Positions 28,001 through 37,407 of a stretch of DNA of 64,000 bases are shown one piece after another. The stretch comes from Zygnema cylindricum (taxonomy: Eukaryota; Streptophyta; Zygnematophyceae; Zygnematales; Zygnemataceae). The notes beneath the pieces are model-generated. The model saw only the letters and a list, made by a program, of their open reading frames with translations, was not told the DNA's origin and ran no database searches. Position 1 is the stretch's first letter, and each line of letters opens with the position of its first letter. The DNA lies in the NCBI GenBank assembly GCA_037447655.1, contig JBBHKE010001764.1, forward strand, positions 243,305 through 307,304. Reading direction: 5' to 3'. The position numbers and the translations under genes were made by a program.

Positions 28001-31000
28001 GTGATCACTCTCTCAACAATAGTGATAGGTGGAGGAAGATTTGGGTGGCTTCGACTTAAATGAAATAGTTGCCACAACAACATTTGGTTTGGTCTAGAAT
28101 GTCTGCTTCATATCCTCAACGACCAAACGAGCCATTACAATTAGGAATTATTGGTGAAGTCTAAAACTTGTCAAGGGAAGAAATGAGGGACAAATAAGAT
28201 TCTAACGAAATGTCAAGAATCGTTGAAATAAGTTGAGCGTTGAGATAACGTCAACGTCAAAATTTGGAGCATTGATGTTTTTCACCTGTATAGATAAAGA
28301 TTTGAGATGCTAGACCTAGGTTTTTTAGAATCAGATGCTAGACGTAGGTTTCTATAGAATTAGTAGGCAACTTCTTCCCTGTAGGAGTTGAGCTACCTCT
28401 TGAGGTAAAACTTATTAGACTAGGATTGATTCTCATATGCGGAGGTCAAGTGTGACCACACTTTGTGAGCAAATGTGGCGTCACAAATAGCGTCAACTTG
28501 GGAGGACTCGGGTGCGAGGACAAGCCGTGAGTGCGTTTTCTTGTTTTGCGCGTACTAAGTGGTTTTCTTGGCAACATCTGAGAGTTCGGTTTCATTGCCA
28601 CATGTGATTGACAAAAGTTTTATGCGCACAAAGGTGCTCAATCTAGTGTCCCCACCCGTAAGAGAATGTGCCTTTGAATTTGGCAACGGTATTCAAGTTG
28701 CTAAGCTAATAACCTATTAAACTAGAAGTTAGAAGACATGACAGTAAAAAATAGAGTGGCAAGATAGATAGCCTGAAAGGTTTATGAAGTTTGATAAAAT
28801 GAGAAAAAGTTTGATAAAATGAGAAAAAAAAGACAATTCAAATAGATAAACAAAAAACATCTTGAGAGTGACCTCTCGGGATCGAAATGATATTTTCTTA
28901 CCTTAAAGGGTCAATTGATCCTTCACTCAAATGCTACAGACAAATTCAAGGACGGAGGACAGATCTTTGACCAGAATCTAATTACGCATAAAGCACATAG
29001 AATAAATCTAACTAAAAAAAAATTGAAATCCTGGATACTGAAACAGGCAGCAAAATTCTAGATATCGAAATTACAAAAAACCAGAACTCCAATAAGACAG
29101 AGCTTTTATCAAAGGCTAATCCTCCAACAGCCTAGATACGTTAAAACATTGCACACATATTGAAGTAGGGCTTATGGAATTTTTTTTTGCTTAATTTTAT
29201 TCCAAATATTCCCAGATCAAAGCACCCGGAGGAAGTTTTATCGTCGCTAGTTTCAACGGATTTAAAACTTACATAGGTTGCAAGCAATGCAATTTGTTGA
29301 TATTTATTGAGAATTGGACCCTTCTAAATTGATTGTTAGAAAGGTTTTTTTGCAAAAATGCCATAAATGTTTTTGGTTATTCTAGTGAAACTATTCATTT
29401 TGTGATTTTGGCATTGGTAGAGAAAATGGGGATTTCTATGCAGCCTAGAGTGAGTCCCCCAATACTTGGTGAGATATGGCAAAGGAAATTCCATAGCATC
29501 ATCTGCACTCGCTCCAAATTGGTGGGAAACAAACACACAAAAATTCTATGTAATGGAAATTCCCCGAGACAAACCGTAATATTTGTTCTTTCACACAAAC
29601 TTTAAACGACAAAAGGCTAAGTGATAGAACGAAGGTTAACCAAAACCAAATCATTTATTTACTGTTTTAATCTTTTGGTGATGCTTTGGAAAACTGTAAA
29701 AGGCAAATGTTGGTGCTCACCCACATCCGACCAAAATGGAGCAATTATTCGAACTCCGCTTGAAAAAGGAAACGGAGATGGCGTGAATTCCGGAAGTTGC
29801 CTGGAACCGAAAGTACACCATTTCAAGTGTTTTTCATCTATTCTGATAGCAGACTTCTTAAAAGTACAAAATAATCAAAGACCGCAAAACAACAACCAGA
29901 AATATTTAAAGCAATGCCTTGCGCAGATTTCTTCTCTACGGCCTAACACAATAAAAGAATCATATGTTTATCAGTGTGAGAGAAAAAAAAGTGTGTATGG
30001 CGGAGAGGAAACGGAAGGAAAAGGGAATAAAGGGAGACAGGGAATGAGCAAATCCATAGAAACAACCCAAAACTAGAGAATATTCACATATATATTCACA
30101 TATATTCACAACTGTTGTTTTTCTTTTCAAAGTTAATTAGGCAAATAAATATGAACGAAAGAACAAAAAAGAACTCAAACAGATTAAAAAGCAGTGGTTA
30201 GGCAAACGTTTGAATCAATTTCGTTTGTTAAGACCTTTACAAAACAAAGACGTGTGTTAGAAAAGAGGAAGAAGAACAGGTAAGGAGAACGGGACAAGTA
30301 TAAAGATAAAGAGGGAATGGCCGAGACAAAAGAAAAAAAGGAAACATTACAACAAAATACGAATAGATATCCACCCCTTTTTAGGATCCATTTTATATAG
30401 TGTGTCCTCTAATGCAACCCCATAATGAAGAAAGAATAGGGAGGACCAAAAAAGTGAGGAAACCGTAAACATTGAAAAGAAAAAGTGAAATTGAAAGGTA
30501 GACAATAACCAAGAGAAACTGACTAACAAGTTCATAATGTCCCTAATTTTAATGGTACTTACTCGTCAAAAGTTAGATCTCCATTGTTGTTGACAAATAC
30601 TTTTGTGGCGGTGTAGTTGAAAAATGACATCGGAGTGGGAAGAGAGATAGCCGCACTGTAAAGGTCATCATTAGAATCAAGAGTTGTATCTCCATTCAAC
30701 GGGCCGTACGGAAGAAGTCCAGGCAGGGGAGGTGGGGGGGGAGGGTTGGGAGGAGGGAGCAGAGGTGGTGGTCTTCTGGGAGGAGGACGAGGAGGTGGAC
30801 TTGGTGGTGGCAATGAAGGTCGATTTGGAGGAGGAGATGGGGGCGGTGGTCGAGGAGGTGGTGGATAAACTAGGAAAATCACAAGAAAATCGTTAAGGGC
30901 GACAGCCACGTGTCATTTAAATTAAATGACTTCCATGTTGTTTCAAATTTTGATCGATGAATTTGTGCATTGTACACTAGCAAGTTAAATTACATGTACA

Positions 31001-34000
31001 ATACATCATAAACCAGAAGATATTCACTAACAAAAGGAGGTCACTGGGTCATTTTATCACCAATAAGATAGTTGGGGCATTTGATTTCTAATAGATAGAG
31101 AGAGAATACGACATGAAAGATGTCCAGAGATTGTCAAAAGACAAAAGATACACAAAAGAGAAAGCCGACCATATGGGAGGACTGGAAAAAATGACTAAGA
31201 TGCAGGTGTTTTGGAGGAAGAAAATTGGCAATGCAAGAAAAGTAAAGGGCGGGTGGCAGACAACATAGTTGGAGGAGAAACCCTTACTAGCTGGAGTCGT
31301 ACAAAATGCGCTAGAAAGAACATTATCCCCTCGTTGTAACTCTTCCTGATTGTATTGAGAATAGTTTACGAATAGAGTTGTTGTGACTAGCACTCCCCTC
31401 GTATCGGTTTTTGGTATCAATGGTGGACTGGGAAAAGCTAGACCAAAACGAACTTCACTGACCGATGCGGGAGCTAAAGGACCTTGCAGAAAAGCCTCAC
31501 ACTCCATGGTCGTATCATTAATGTAGCTGCAAGGCCAATCTCCTCTTAAGGATACCACACTTGATATGACACTCCTCACAGTTACGGCATAAGCATTTGA
31601 GGGGCCCTTATTACCCACTTTTACCAATATGTTTTGAGAAAATGTTTCGGCATCGGTCAATAGCCCGAGTGTTAGGCATGAGCCGTTAAAGGTCTCAGCT
31701 GTATTGGTGACATTGAGGTCTATGCGTTTAAGAACAACCAATTGGGTTGTCGCAAGGGTGTATGGCCCACAAGAATCACTTACATACAGAGCAACTGTCC
31801 TGAAGACATTGTTTTTAGAAGAAAGAGCCTGTCCATTAAGGACCTCATTTGAAATGTTAATGGTCGGAGTAAGAGTCACTGCACCGGGTGTTGGTTTGAA
31901 TGTCACACCATTGTAGTTCAAATCCCACTGTATAGTAAGGTTAACACAATCATCGTAGCCACGAGTTGCTGTTCCATTGAGAACAACTGTTTGTGTTACT
32001 TTTTCTACAACAATATAAGGCCCATTTGCATTTGCAACACCTGTGCAATTCAAACCAAAAGTTTTTGTCACTCCAAATCCCCAATTCAAATAAACTAGAA
32101 CAATTTACAATGAATTTTTCAGATTTCTTTAAATTCTTGGCCAACTTAGATGTCTTATATTAACCAAAAGTACCACTGTAATTTGAATAAAGTGCTATAA
32201 AATCATTGAAACAACGTTTATTAATGACGCTTTCTTGAAGAATGTCTGGCTATTTTTGAATTACCGTTAAGATCTACGAAAGGAAATACTAGGACTTGAC
32301 ATGTAAAGAACGTCAGTTATCCGAGACCGTTTATGCCATCAGCCTTTGCCATTTTACTCATTAGTAAGTTTTGGATGCCTTATTCTATTGCTTTTGAGTT
32401 TGCAAAAGAGTTCTCATTTGATATCTACGGTCTTGCCGTTGTTTTTGGCTTTTCAATTTCATGGCATACGTTTTCCATTGTTTTCTCCCCCCAGCAACAA
32501 AACGAAGGCAGTTTAGCCTACATTCTTATCTGTCTGTAAATCCTTTCATATAGATTTGTTTTTTTACTGGATACATATATTGGAAATTACCCGACCTTAA
32601 ATAAAACTGAAAAAGGCGGTTGTATCTACTTCAAGACATGTTTATGTTCTACAACGTGTACTTGGGTTATCAGGGAAAGAAACTATCACCTGGTGGGATG
32701 ACGATGTTCACTGCCGATATTCTAAAACACCATTTTCCCGGGATGTTCACATTTGATGTTCGAGGAAGTTCGGACATAGTAGAGTTGCCCGAGCCAGGAA
32801 AGTTGTAATAGTTTTCATCATCACCAGCATCAAAACCACATTGAGCATATGTGCCATCTGCATTCAAGTCAAATTCTAACATTGTTTGATTATTCCTGTG
32901 CTACAAAGTTTTCATTTTTTCATTGGTTTGAAGGCAAGGGGCTTCACAACTCTTTTCACCTTCCAGCCAAGATGACCTCCGATGTTTCTTCTATTTAATA
33001 TCTCAACATCAGTACTCAAAATATGCCTTCCAAATGTCAAATTCCATTTTGGACTTGTGGTGTTAATGACACAAATTCCCTTTATACCTTCTCGAAGCAA
33101 AGCGAATATGCAATTAGTCATTCTCAACATGCAAAGTGACAGATTATGCCGCACAAAACAAACAACAAAAAGTGTGAATGGAAAAGAATTGAAGAAAAGG
33201 CAAAACACGACTGAAAGATAACAGCTACTGTTGTGATCTAAATGTAGGGAACACAAAATTTCATAAACTCGATAAAGGTTTCACCTTCCAGAACTCCTTG
33301 AACAAAACATACTTTATTGTAATTTGGAAGACCACTCACCATCGGGATAGAGCCATTGCAAGCCATTCTCAGGGTAAAGAGTACACGAATAAGTCACGGG
33401 CTGAGCACCGACGGAACTCCAGACCAGCCATGTTTGAAAAGTATTTACTTTATCAGTTTTTTTACTGCAAAAAAAAAAATTGGCAGGCAATGCTTTTAGC
33501 ACTGTAACTTAATGTCTTACATTTGGTTAAAAAGGGTGGCATTTTTATGATGCTGAATATGAGAAAACAATGAGGATTTGGTTTTTGCTGAAAATTCCTG
33601 CTTTATTCTTAAACTAAAAGTGGTGACCATGGTTATATCGTTTTTGGTTTTTAGCAAAACCATGATCAGCGCAGCCACTTTAAAAATATTTACCATTCAA
33701 GAATATTTGATGAGAGTATTTGGTAAACCAAATCCAAAATCCGCATTCCTTTTTAATATTCGACAATAGCTTTTTTGACATTTACTTTGTCATAAAAGAC
33801 AAGAAATTAATTTCAATGTTGACATAAAAACGTTTTGATTGTAAAAAAAGCAATTACTGGAGCCTCTCATGCATTCTAATTTGAAAGAAATAAGATCCAA
33901 TTCCCACCGAACAAATCCCTAAGATGTCAAAATAAATTCGTCATTTGGGAAAAATATTCAATCGGCATAATTTAAAGATAACAACGAATATTGGTGAATT

Positions 34001-37000
34001 GCAATAAAACACTCCATTTGAATCATCTTCTACCCTTATTCTTTAAGTAGCAAAGAAAAAATCGTGATAAATCCAAGTGCGGTCATAAAAACCGATGCAA
34101 AAGTTACATTCTGAAGTCTTTGTCCAGAAAAGACCTCTTATTGTGAATTAAGGAGAGGTACAGTTCCCAAAAAAAAAAAACCCATAAAAGGATCCCAATT
34201 TTAAGCCTCAATATGGCTCAATTAGTAGCTTTTCAGTTAACCACAGTAATAAAGCACATCCAGGTTTTCGATTTGGGCAAAAGGTGTTTTCCTTTTGATG
34301 AATACCCTTTCTTTGGAATCTCTGTGCTCTCTCCCAGAAATTAAAATAATTTGCTATTTCCCGCTATATTCACACGAAAATACCTTGAAAAACTAAATCC
34401 CGTAAATTTTTTCAGTTGTTAAAATGGCCATTTGGAAACATATTTGGATTCAGTGGTAACTTTAACCTGTGTACTGGCTAATATGGCTAATTCTAGTTAG
34501 GCAGAACCAATAACCTTCCGTTTAAGGCCATGTCATTCGCAAAAATCAGGAAATTTATTGCTTGTATTTAACTTTAGACAGGTGGTTCGGTTTCAAATGT
34601 TGTCACATAGAGCTTTTCATTTTCATTTGCGCTTTGTGCGTCAAAAGAGTGTGTTCTAAGATTTTCATGTTCTTCAGATGCGTTTATGTTAGTAAAATTC
34701 AATTGAGAATGGCTTGCAAAAATGTAGACGTGAGTGTTTCACTGGGTGTTTGGGTGTTTGATTCTGTAGATTAGGCATGGCATTTAAACTAGTTTGATTC
34801 TCAGAGCCAAATTTCACTGAAAACCTATTTTTTTTTTTACTATTTCTGCTCTGCAAAGTTGCTTGATCCTTTTATGACCAGCTACATTCATTTTGATCAG
34901 ATAACTTCTAGAAATTGGAATCACTCCCCCATTTTTTTGCTATTTTTATTAAAACTTGCTTCGTTTTCTGGTTTTCCATGTTTTTAAGGTTTTTGTACTT
35001 ACAGCTGGTGCCATAGTTTTCGCCATTATTGGATAGAATCACTATGTTTTTTCTGTCTTGATCATAAGTGCAACTCTTTTCTGGATATGGTATGCTTTTT
35101 ATTCATGGGAGACAGAAAAAACTCGGCATTTTCTGGCAGCTAGAACTTAACATTGGTGTCGTCTTTTGCCATAATTCACATTTTGTCTAGTCGGCCAAAT
35201 AATTTCAAAATCCTCTGACATTTTTTCCATCAGAAACGTTTGCCTTCAATAGTTTCAGATTTTGTGGCTGAAAATATGCTTTATAATCCCATATTTAAAA
35301 GCTTCTAAGAGGCATATTGGCCGAAAAGAACCACTCCCATGTTAAACTTTCTCACGCCGAAATTTACCAAACACAACAAACACCTAAATGCCTTTGAGGA
35401 CATTCTTTCTTAAACACAACACGTAAGTTTCGTTTACAGACTCAAAGTTAACAACACAGACTTAAAGCTAACAGCATAAGTGTCCCGTTTTGGAGAGTTA
35501 TTCACGTACTTGTAGTATCCGACGTCGATCCAAGAGGCTACAAAACCCCCATTTGGAGTAAAATTTTTGGCCCCTGGGAAAACATCCTTCACCTGGCCCG
35601 CCATGCGAGCCAAGTCCTCGGGCCTTTTACTACTGCTCACTGCCCTGTAATGGACGAAGCCTCCATTGGTTGGTCTCGTATCTACTCACACCACAAACCA
35701 CATGCACACATGTAAGAGGAATATGGTTTTCGGGTACAGTAAACCTTGAGTTTCCATAAATATTTCGCCCGTGGAAAAATACTTCTTTATCGAGTACATG
35801 GGCATTTAATCATCGGAGGAGGTCTTAGTAATATGGTACTATAAATTTAAAGTCCAATAGAGGATCAATCTTCAACTTCTGAGAAATCAACCATTAAAAG
35901 TTTCTTAGGTAAAACAAAATAGTGAAACAAAGCTCAACTGGTTGACAACCATAACGATTAATCAACATTGTTTTTTTTTTTTCGCCATTATCTAGTGTTC
36001 TTCACCAGATGCTCCAACCAAAGACAAAAACCTAAAAGTGTAGTCACAACATTCACCAACGCAAAAATTATCCATCAAGAATTCAAAAAAGGGACGTTCA
36101 CAAAATCAGCGCCATCGAAAATTTATTCCCTGGAATAAGCGGACATCATAATTTGGCCGCAGATTTCCAGAAACATCATACCGCGGCCATCTGTAATTTC
36201 CGCTGCCATAATCATTGTAGTGACTATGCTTAAGAGTGATCTTCTCACCTACGTCCGACCAAAAAGGGGCAATTAGTCGAATTCCACTCGAATAAGGAAA
36301 AGGAGCTGGTGTATACTCTGGAAATTGTCTGAAACCAAAATACATCGTTGCAACCTATTGTGAATGCGAGTTAAATGTTAGAAAATAAAATGGAAAAAGA
36401 TATAAAAAGAGAATATGTTAGGGTTCCCACGGGTATGACAAATGTTGGAAGAAAAGTGTTTTATGAGGCCTTCATACAATCGTGGTACCTATGAGGGTGG
36501 AGAGAGGATAAAAAAAGTGTTTGGAGAGAAGTTGAAAGAGGGAGAGAACGGGGAGGAAGGAGGGAAAAAAAGCACAATGCAAAGGAAACTAGCCAGCCAT
36601 GGATAAAAATTTATCAGAAAACCCTAAAAAAACAATGTACCTATGTTTGCTTTTTCTTAGGATCCATCTCCCATCCTTTTTCCTCCAAGGAGAACCTAAA
36701 TTGGGTTTCACAAAGACTGACTAGAAGAAGAATTGAACATAAAAGGTGAGAAGAACACACGAGAGGAGCCAAAAGTTGGTTTTCACCCGACATAAAACGA
36801 CTAAGACATCTTGGAACCCCTTTTCCAAATGATGAGATAATTCAAGGGAGCGAGAGAAAGAGGGGAGGGAGAGGGAGAGCGAGGGAGAGGGATAGCGGGA
36901 GAGAGGGAGAGAGGAAAAAAGGAAGCAACGAAGCAAGGGAGAGAGGGCGAGAGGAAGGAGGAAGAGAGCGAGAGAGGACAAGGAGGGGACAGAGAGTGAG

Positions 37001-37407
37001 GGCAAACAATACGACAAAGTTCCAACCGACGACTTCTCCAATGACAATTTTCCAACCCATAAATTTCTCAACCAATTGGCAGTTTCTTATGCGAAAAATT
37101 CCGCATCTCACAATGTCAATTTATCAAACTTTTTTACAGTTTCTCAAGAGGCAATTTCTCACTCGTCAAAAGATAGGGCGCCGTTGCTGTTCACAAAAAC
37201 CCTCGTGGCGGAGTAGTTGAAAAACGACAAGGGAGTGGGAAGGGAGACAGCCTCACTAAATATGTCGTCACTGCGAGAGAGAGTGACGTCACCATTTGCA
37301 GCACCAAATGGAAGGAGGTCAGAACGCAAGAGGGAAGAGACGGGAGAGACAAAAAGTGTCGACAGTAAAGCGAAGAGAAGGGAGAGAGAGAGGAAATTGT
37401 GTGGCAT
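4191..37407 (-). CDS. Gene A: giant secreted multidomain protein with C-terminal pepsin-like protease (34 exons, 3,304 aa)
   Basis: Exons, 5' to 3' on minus: 37407-37163, 36328-36249, 35681-35510, 33464-33340, 32857-32690, 32040-31288, 30869-30563, 29800-29721, 24294-24123, 23608-23484, 22846-22679, 21869-21117, 20675-18271, 17581-17448, 17145-17039, 16579-16435, 15891-15684, 15435-14913, 14572-14321, 13931-13696, 13511-13355, 12940-12690, 12219-11651, 11185-10541, 10066-9967, 9569-9471, 9189-9044, 8371-8226, 7771-7684, 7152-6957, 5966-5863, 5026-4936, 4739-4664, 4279-4191. Every junction uses GT..AG and keeps one frame from ATG 37407 to TAA 4191; the total, 9,915 nt, is divisible by three. 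The start is chosen because it opens a hydrophobic signal peptide (MPHNFLSLSLLFALL...). The order is NIDO, PKD/DUF11-like, Pro-rich, NIDO, PKD/DUF11-like, Pro-rich, IPT/EGF/Ig-like, bacterial-like block, Pro-rich, aspartic protease. I infer a secreted wall or matrix protein. A transcript could still show that the region is split into several genes, but the codons split across introns argue for one. Confidence 0.8.
4596..5131. repeat. Inverted CCCTAAA-like short arrays around exons 32-33
   Basis: At 4603-4645 are five units of the CCCTAAAA type, and at 5096-5130 three units of AGGGTTTTTT, in opposite orientation about 450 bases apart. They resemble degenerate plant telomere repeats (CCCTAAA). 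Gene A exons 32 and 33 lie between the arms. A weaker AGGGTTTT cluster is near 8548-8600. Confidence 0.6.
5517..5712. mobile_element. MITE, TA-flanked (in intron 31 of gene A)
   Basis: Starts TACACTGCCCATCGTTATTAGC and ends with the inverted TAATGATAATAATGGGCAGTG. It has no coding capacity. Its interior matches the copy at 18001. A second copy of the terminus (gggcagtgta) follows at about 5718-5727, and a partial relative lies just left at about 5318-5420. Confidence 0.7.
6203..6362. repeat. Four perfect 40-bp tandem repeats in intron 30 of gene A
   Basis: The unit starts attttcatttggttgttcca and ends ggattgaatg. Copies at 6203-6242, 6243-6282, 6283-6322 and 6323-6362 are identical, which points to recent expansion. 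There is no spacer between units, so it is a minisatellite and not a CRISPR. Confidence 0.95.
6590..6970. repeat. CT-rich minisatellite carrying copies of an exon end and splice donor
   Basis: CT-rich tracts are broken by a motif of about 25 bases (ctcaccaatgNNacaaatgc) near 6600, 6753 and 6875. The same motif is the true 3' end of gene A exon 30 with its donor at 6956. On minus, each copy reads GCATTTGTNNCATTG followed by GTGAGG. Confidence 0.85.
7790..8165. repeat. A/C-rich low-complexity tract in intron 28 of gene A
   Basis: Runs of caaaa and aaaac units dominate. No coding support is seen; the Lys- and Phe-rich open frames here are composition effects. Confidence 0.7.
10541..11185 (-). 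CDS. Gene A exon 24: end of the beta block and Pro-rich linker 3
   Basis: 645 nt, about residues 2712-2926. The first 88 or so residues (INLNLGTATWQYIKFD, PFNCWTTYFSLDGSRPPKDY) close the preceding domain. The remaining 110 or so are Pro-rich (SPPPRPPPPSPPPRPPP) and end with QYNMDGSFSRG just before the protease. The linker separates the adhesive part from the catalytic part, like linkers 1 and 2 between the other modules. The acceptor is at 11186-11187 and the donor GTAAG starts at 10540. Confidence 0.8.
11651..17581 (-). CDS. Gene A exons 14-23: long block resembling bacterial giant surface proteins
   Basis: Ten exons, about residues 1852-2711, joined in frame. Landmarks in order: VPAPVVIIEPSYL, ITNVGLIATTDTELLLPTDN, LPALTSILIPV, a Cys-rich part (FSCDPTVFSVRWCYLCDG), a predicted helical segment (DEYFGKEDSSEWLN), VCAEVTVVVKQ, PTLLGLTSIDGTGYLPGE, YFIQRTVYGDNPFTAE, SVDLFDLIHVVMLDDGD and DGYPDFLVDQIPD. 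I know this order of blocks (EYTYFAEG, VPAPVV.IEP, NHGLIAAE, PAQSSI.VPV, GD.PFTPE.EPS.PF, DG.PDFLVND.PD) from very long uncharacterised secreted proteins of bacteria; that is memory, not a search. No catalytic motif is visible. Its role is probably structural or adhesive. Confidence 0.72.
13625..13718. repeat. Duplicated exon end and donor at gene A exon 20
   Basis: Two similar units about 50 bases apart: ataagtcaaactcacttact..gcattcataataa and ataagtcaaatatacttact..gctgcattcgtaataa. The right unit holds the donor used at 13695 (GTAAG on minus). The left unit carries a second potential donor (acttactgcattc). Confidence 0.7.
18001..18192. mobile_element. MITE, TA-flanked (in intron 13 of gene A)
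   Basis: Starts TACTGCCCATCGTTATTAGC and ends ACTCTGATAACAATTGAGCG followed by GTGTA. It shares interior words (tagtccac, aatagtgttgtta, ggccaaaaaa) with the element at 5517. Confidence 0.68.
18271..20152 (-). CDS. Gene A exon 13, 3' part: IPT-like, EGF-like and Ig-like adhesive region
   Basis: About 627 residues in one exon. The first segment (PAPGGTITIIGSGF, then YTCLRNNSP) has the shape of an IPT/TIG Ig-like domain. Next comes a Cys-rich EGF-like stretch (CSSSGLCSAGICICSD). A putative Ig segment follows (APLGMSINDLTGVISW). Later parts contain TSDANGKFESTFDP, a CARDB-like stretch (FATLANTGGTDLTG) and, near the end, DEYTYFAEGSPLLGGATVTL with TSNGTVTFSNL, which has the form of a carboxypeptidase-regulatory-like beta sandwich. 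All are extracellular beta folds. The exon ends at donor GTGTGT (18270) in phase 0. Confidence 0.75.
20153..20675 (-). CDS. Gene A exon 13, 5' part: long Pro-rich (SPPP/RPPPP) linker 2
   Basis: About 174 residues made almost only of Pro with regular Ser, Arg, Asn and Leu (units such as SPPPPPSPPPRPPPP). The SPPPP pattern is typical of hydroxyproline-rich wall glycoproteins of green plants and algae, where Pro becomes hydroxylated and arabinosylated and forms a stiff rod; here that is inferred. The acceptor lies just before TGTATCC at 20675. The stretch holds two identical 131-bp copies (20168-20298 and 20438-20568), a sign of recent expansion. Confidence 0.85.
20168..20568. repeat. Two identical 131-bp copies inside Pro-rich linker 2
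   Basis: 20168-20298 and 20438-20568 are identical, 270 bases apart, inside a coding repeat. The offset is a multiple of three, so the frame is kept. Confidence 0.88.
21117..21869 (-). CDS. Gene A exon 12: PKD-like and DUF11/CARDB-like unit, copy 2
   Basis: This exon is 753 nt, the same length as exon 6, and is closely similar throughout (ANANGPYIVVE, LVVLKRIDLNVSN, VKVGNKGPSNAYAI, ending FCTVPA). It covers about residues 799-1049 and joins directly to the long Pro-rich linker in exon 13, just as exon 6 joins linker 1. It is the second half of the duplicated NIDO plus PKD/DUF11 module. The fold assignment is by motif only. Confidence 0.77.
22679..30869 (-). CDS. Gene A exons 7-11: Pro-rich linker 1 and second NIDO-type domain
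   Basis: Exon 7 (30869-30563) starts with about 45 residues of PPPPRPPPPSPPP type and then repeats the NIDO opening (LLPYGPLNGDTTL, VFVNNNGDLTFDE). Exons 8 to 11 give SSGVRIIAPFWSDV, DTRPSNGGSVYYRTV, GGFVASWINVGYY, VNTFQTWLVW and YGECGFDAGDEENYYNFPGS. Their lengths (80, 172, 125, 168 nt) match exons 2-5 exactly, so this is a tandem copy of the first NIDO unit. The intron between exons 8 and 9 is about 5.4 kb because a copia element lies in it; the matching intron of copy 1 is about 570 nt. Confidence 0.8.
24490..24880 (-). repeat. 3' LTR of the copia element
   Basis: It shares with 28715-29129 long similar runs such as ttagaagacatga, atagagtgg, agatagatag and aatctaattac, with many substitutions. 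The right end at 24880 is well defined (minus-strand TGTTCAG next to the purine tract); the left end is approximate. Confidence 0.7.
25885..26086. mobile_element. MITE inside the copia element
   Basis: Starts TACACCGTGAATCATTATTA and ends ACGCTAATAACGATTCAAGG then TGTA. It is nested in the retrotransposon and is therefore younger than it. Confidence 0.7.
28715..29129 (-). repeat. 5' LTR of the copia element
   Basis: This is the partner of 24490-24880, with a small internal duplication (tttgataaaatgagaaaa twice near 28790-28830). The outer end at 29129 reads TGTTGGAGG on minus. The inner edge is approximate and no clear tRNA primer site was found. Confidence 0.68.
31288..32040 (-). CDS. Gene A exon 6: PKD-like and DUF11/CARDB-like unit, copy 1
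   Basis: This exon of 753 nt covers about residues 264-514. The first part (ANANGPYIVVE, then VVLNGTATRGYDD, then IQWDLNYNGVTF) has the form of a PKD-type Ig-like fold. The second part (LVVLKRIDLNVTN, SQNILVKVGNKGPSNAYAV, LAPASVSEVRF) has the pattern of DUF11/CARDB repeats, with the tell-tale VKVGNKGPSNA turn. Many NxS/T sites fit a secreted glycoprotein. The exon splits codons at both ends, as its duplicate at 21117-21869 does. Confidence 0.75.
32690..37407 (-). CDS. Gene A exons 1-5: signal peptide and first NIDO-type domain
   Basis: Residues 1 to about 263. Exon 1 gives a signal peptide of about 25 residues and then LLPFGAANGDVTL and VFVNSNGALSFDE. Exon 2 gives SSGIRLIAPFWSDV, exon 3 gives DTRPTNGGFVHYRAV and GGFVASWIDVGYY, exon 4 gives VNTFQTWLVW, and exon 5 gives YAQCGFDAGD, NYYNFPGS and LPRTSNVNIPGKWCFRI. 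This run of motifs (opening LLPFG..NGD, IAPFW.DVDTR, FVATW..VGYY, NTFQ..L, GFNAGD..YF..PGS) is that of the NIDO domain of nidogen, alpha-tectorin and mucin-4, an extracellular adhesion-type module. Cysteines near the end probably form disulfides. Exon lengths are 245 (coding), 80, 172, 125 and 168 nt. Confidence 0.82.
33465..35509 (-). other. Intron 3 of gene A, long and without recognised content
   Basis: A 2,045-nt intron between NIDO exons 3 and 4 (the matching intron 9 is about 514 nt). It is AT-rich, and no retroelement domain or inverted repeat was recognised. It probably holds an old insertion too decayed to name. Confidence 0.5.

Larger units (their letters stand above)
24490..29129 (-). 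mobile_element. Decayed Ty1/copia LTR retrotransposon in intron 8 of gene A
   Basis: Two diverged direct repeats of about 400 bp (about 24490-24880 and 28715-29129) bracket about 3.8 kb. On minus, the 3' LTR begins TGTTCAGATTAGC right after a purine tract (AAAGGGTGGGGGG), as expected of a polypurine primer site. Inside, minus-strand peptides show copia RNase H pieces: RTKHIDIQFHFTRE near 25060, and STSRVYFSLGG and KKQPTVDLS near 25500. A GAG-pre-integrase-like piece CTDCIERKFTRTTQSKG lies near 27030. All frames are broken, so it is old and inactive. It lies in the same direction as gene A. No target-site duplication was found, and a MITE has inserted at 25885-26086. Confidence 0.8.
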
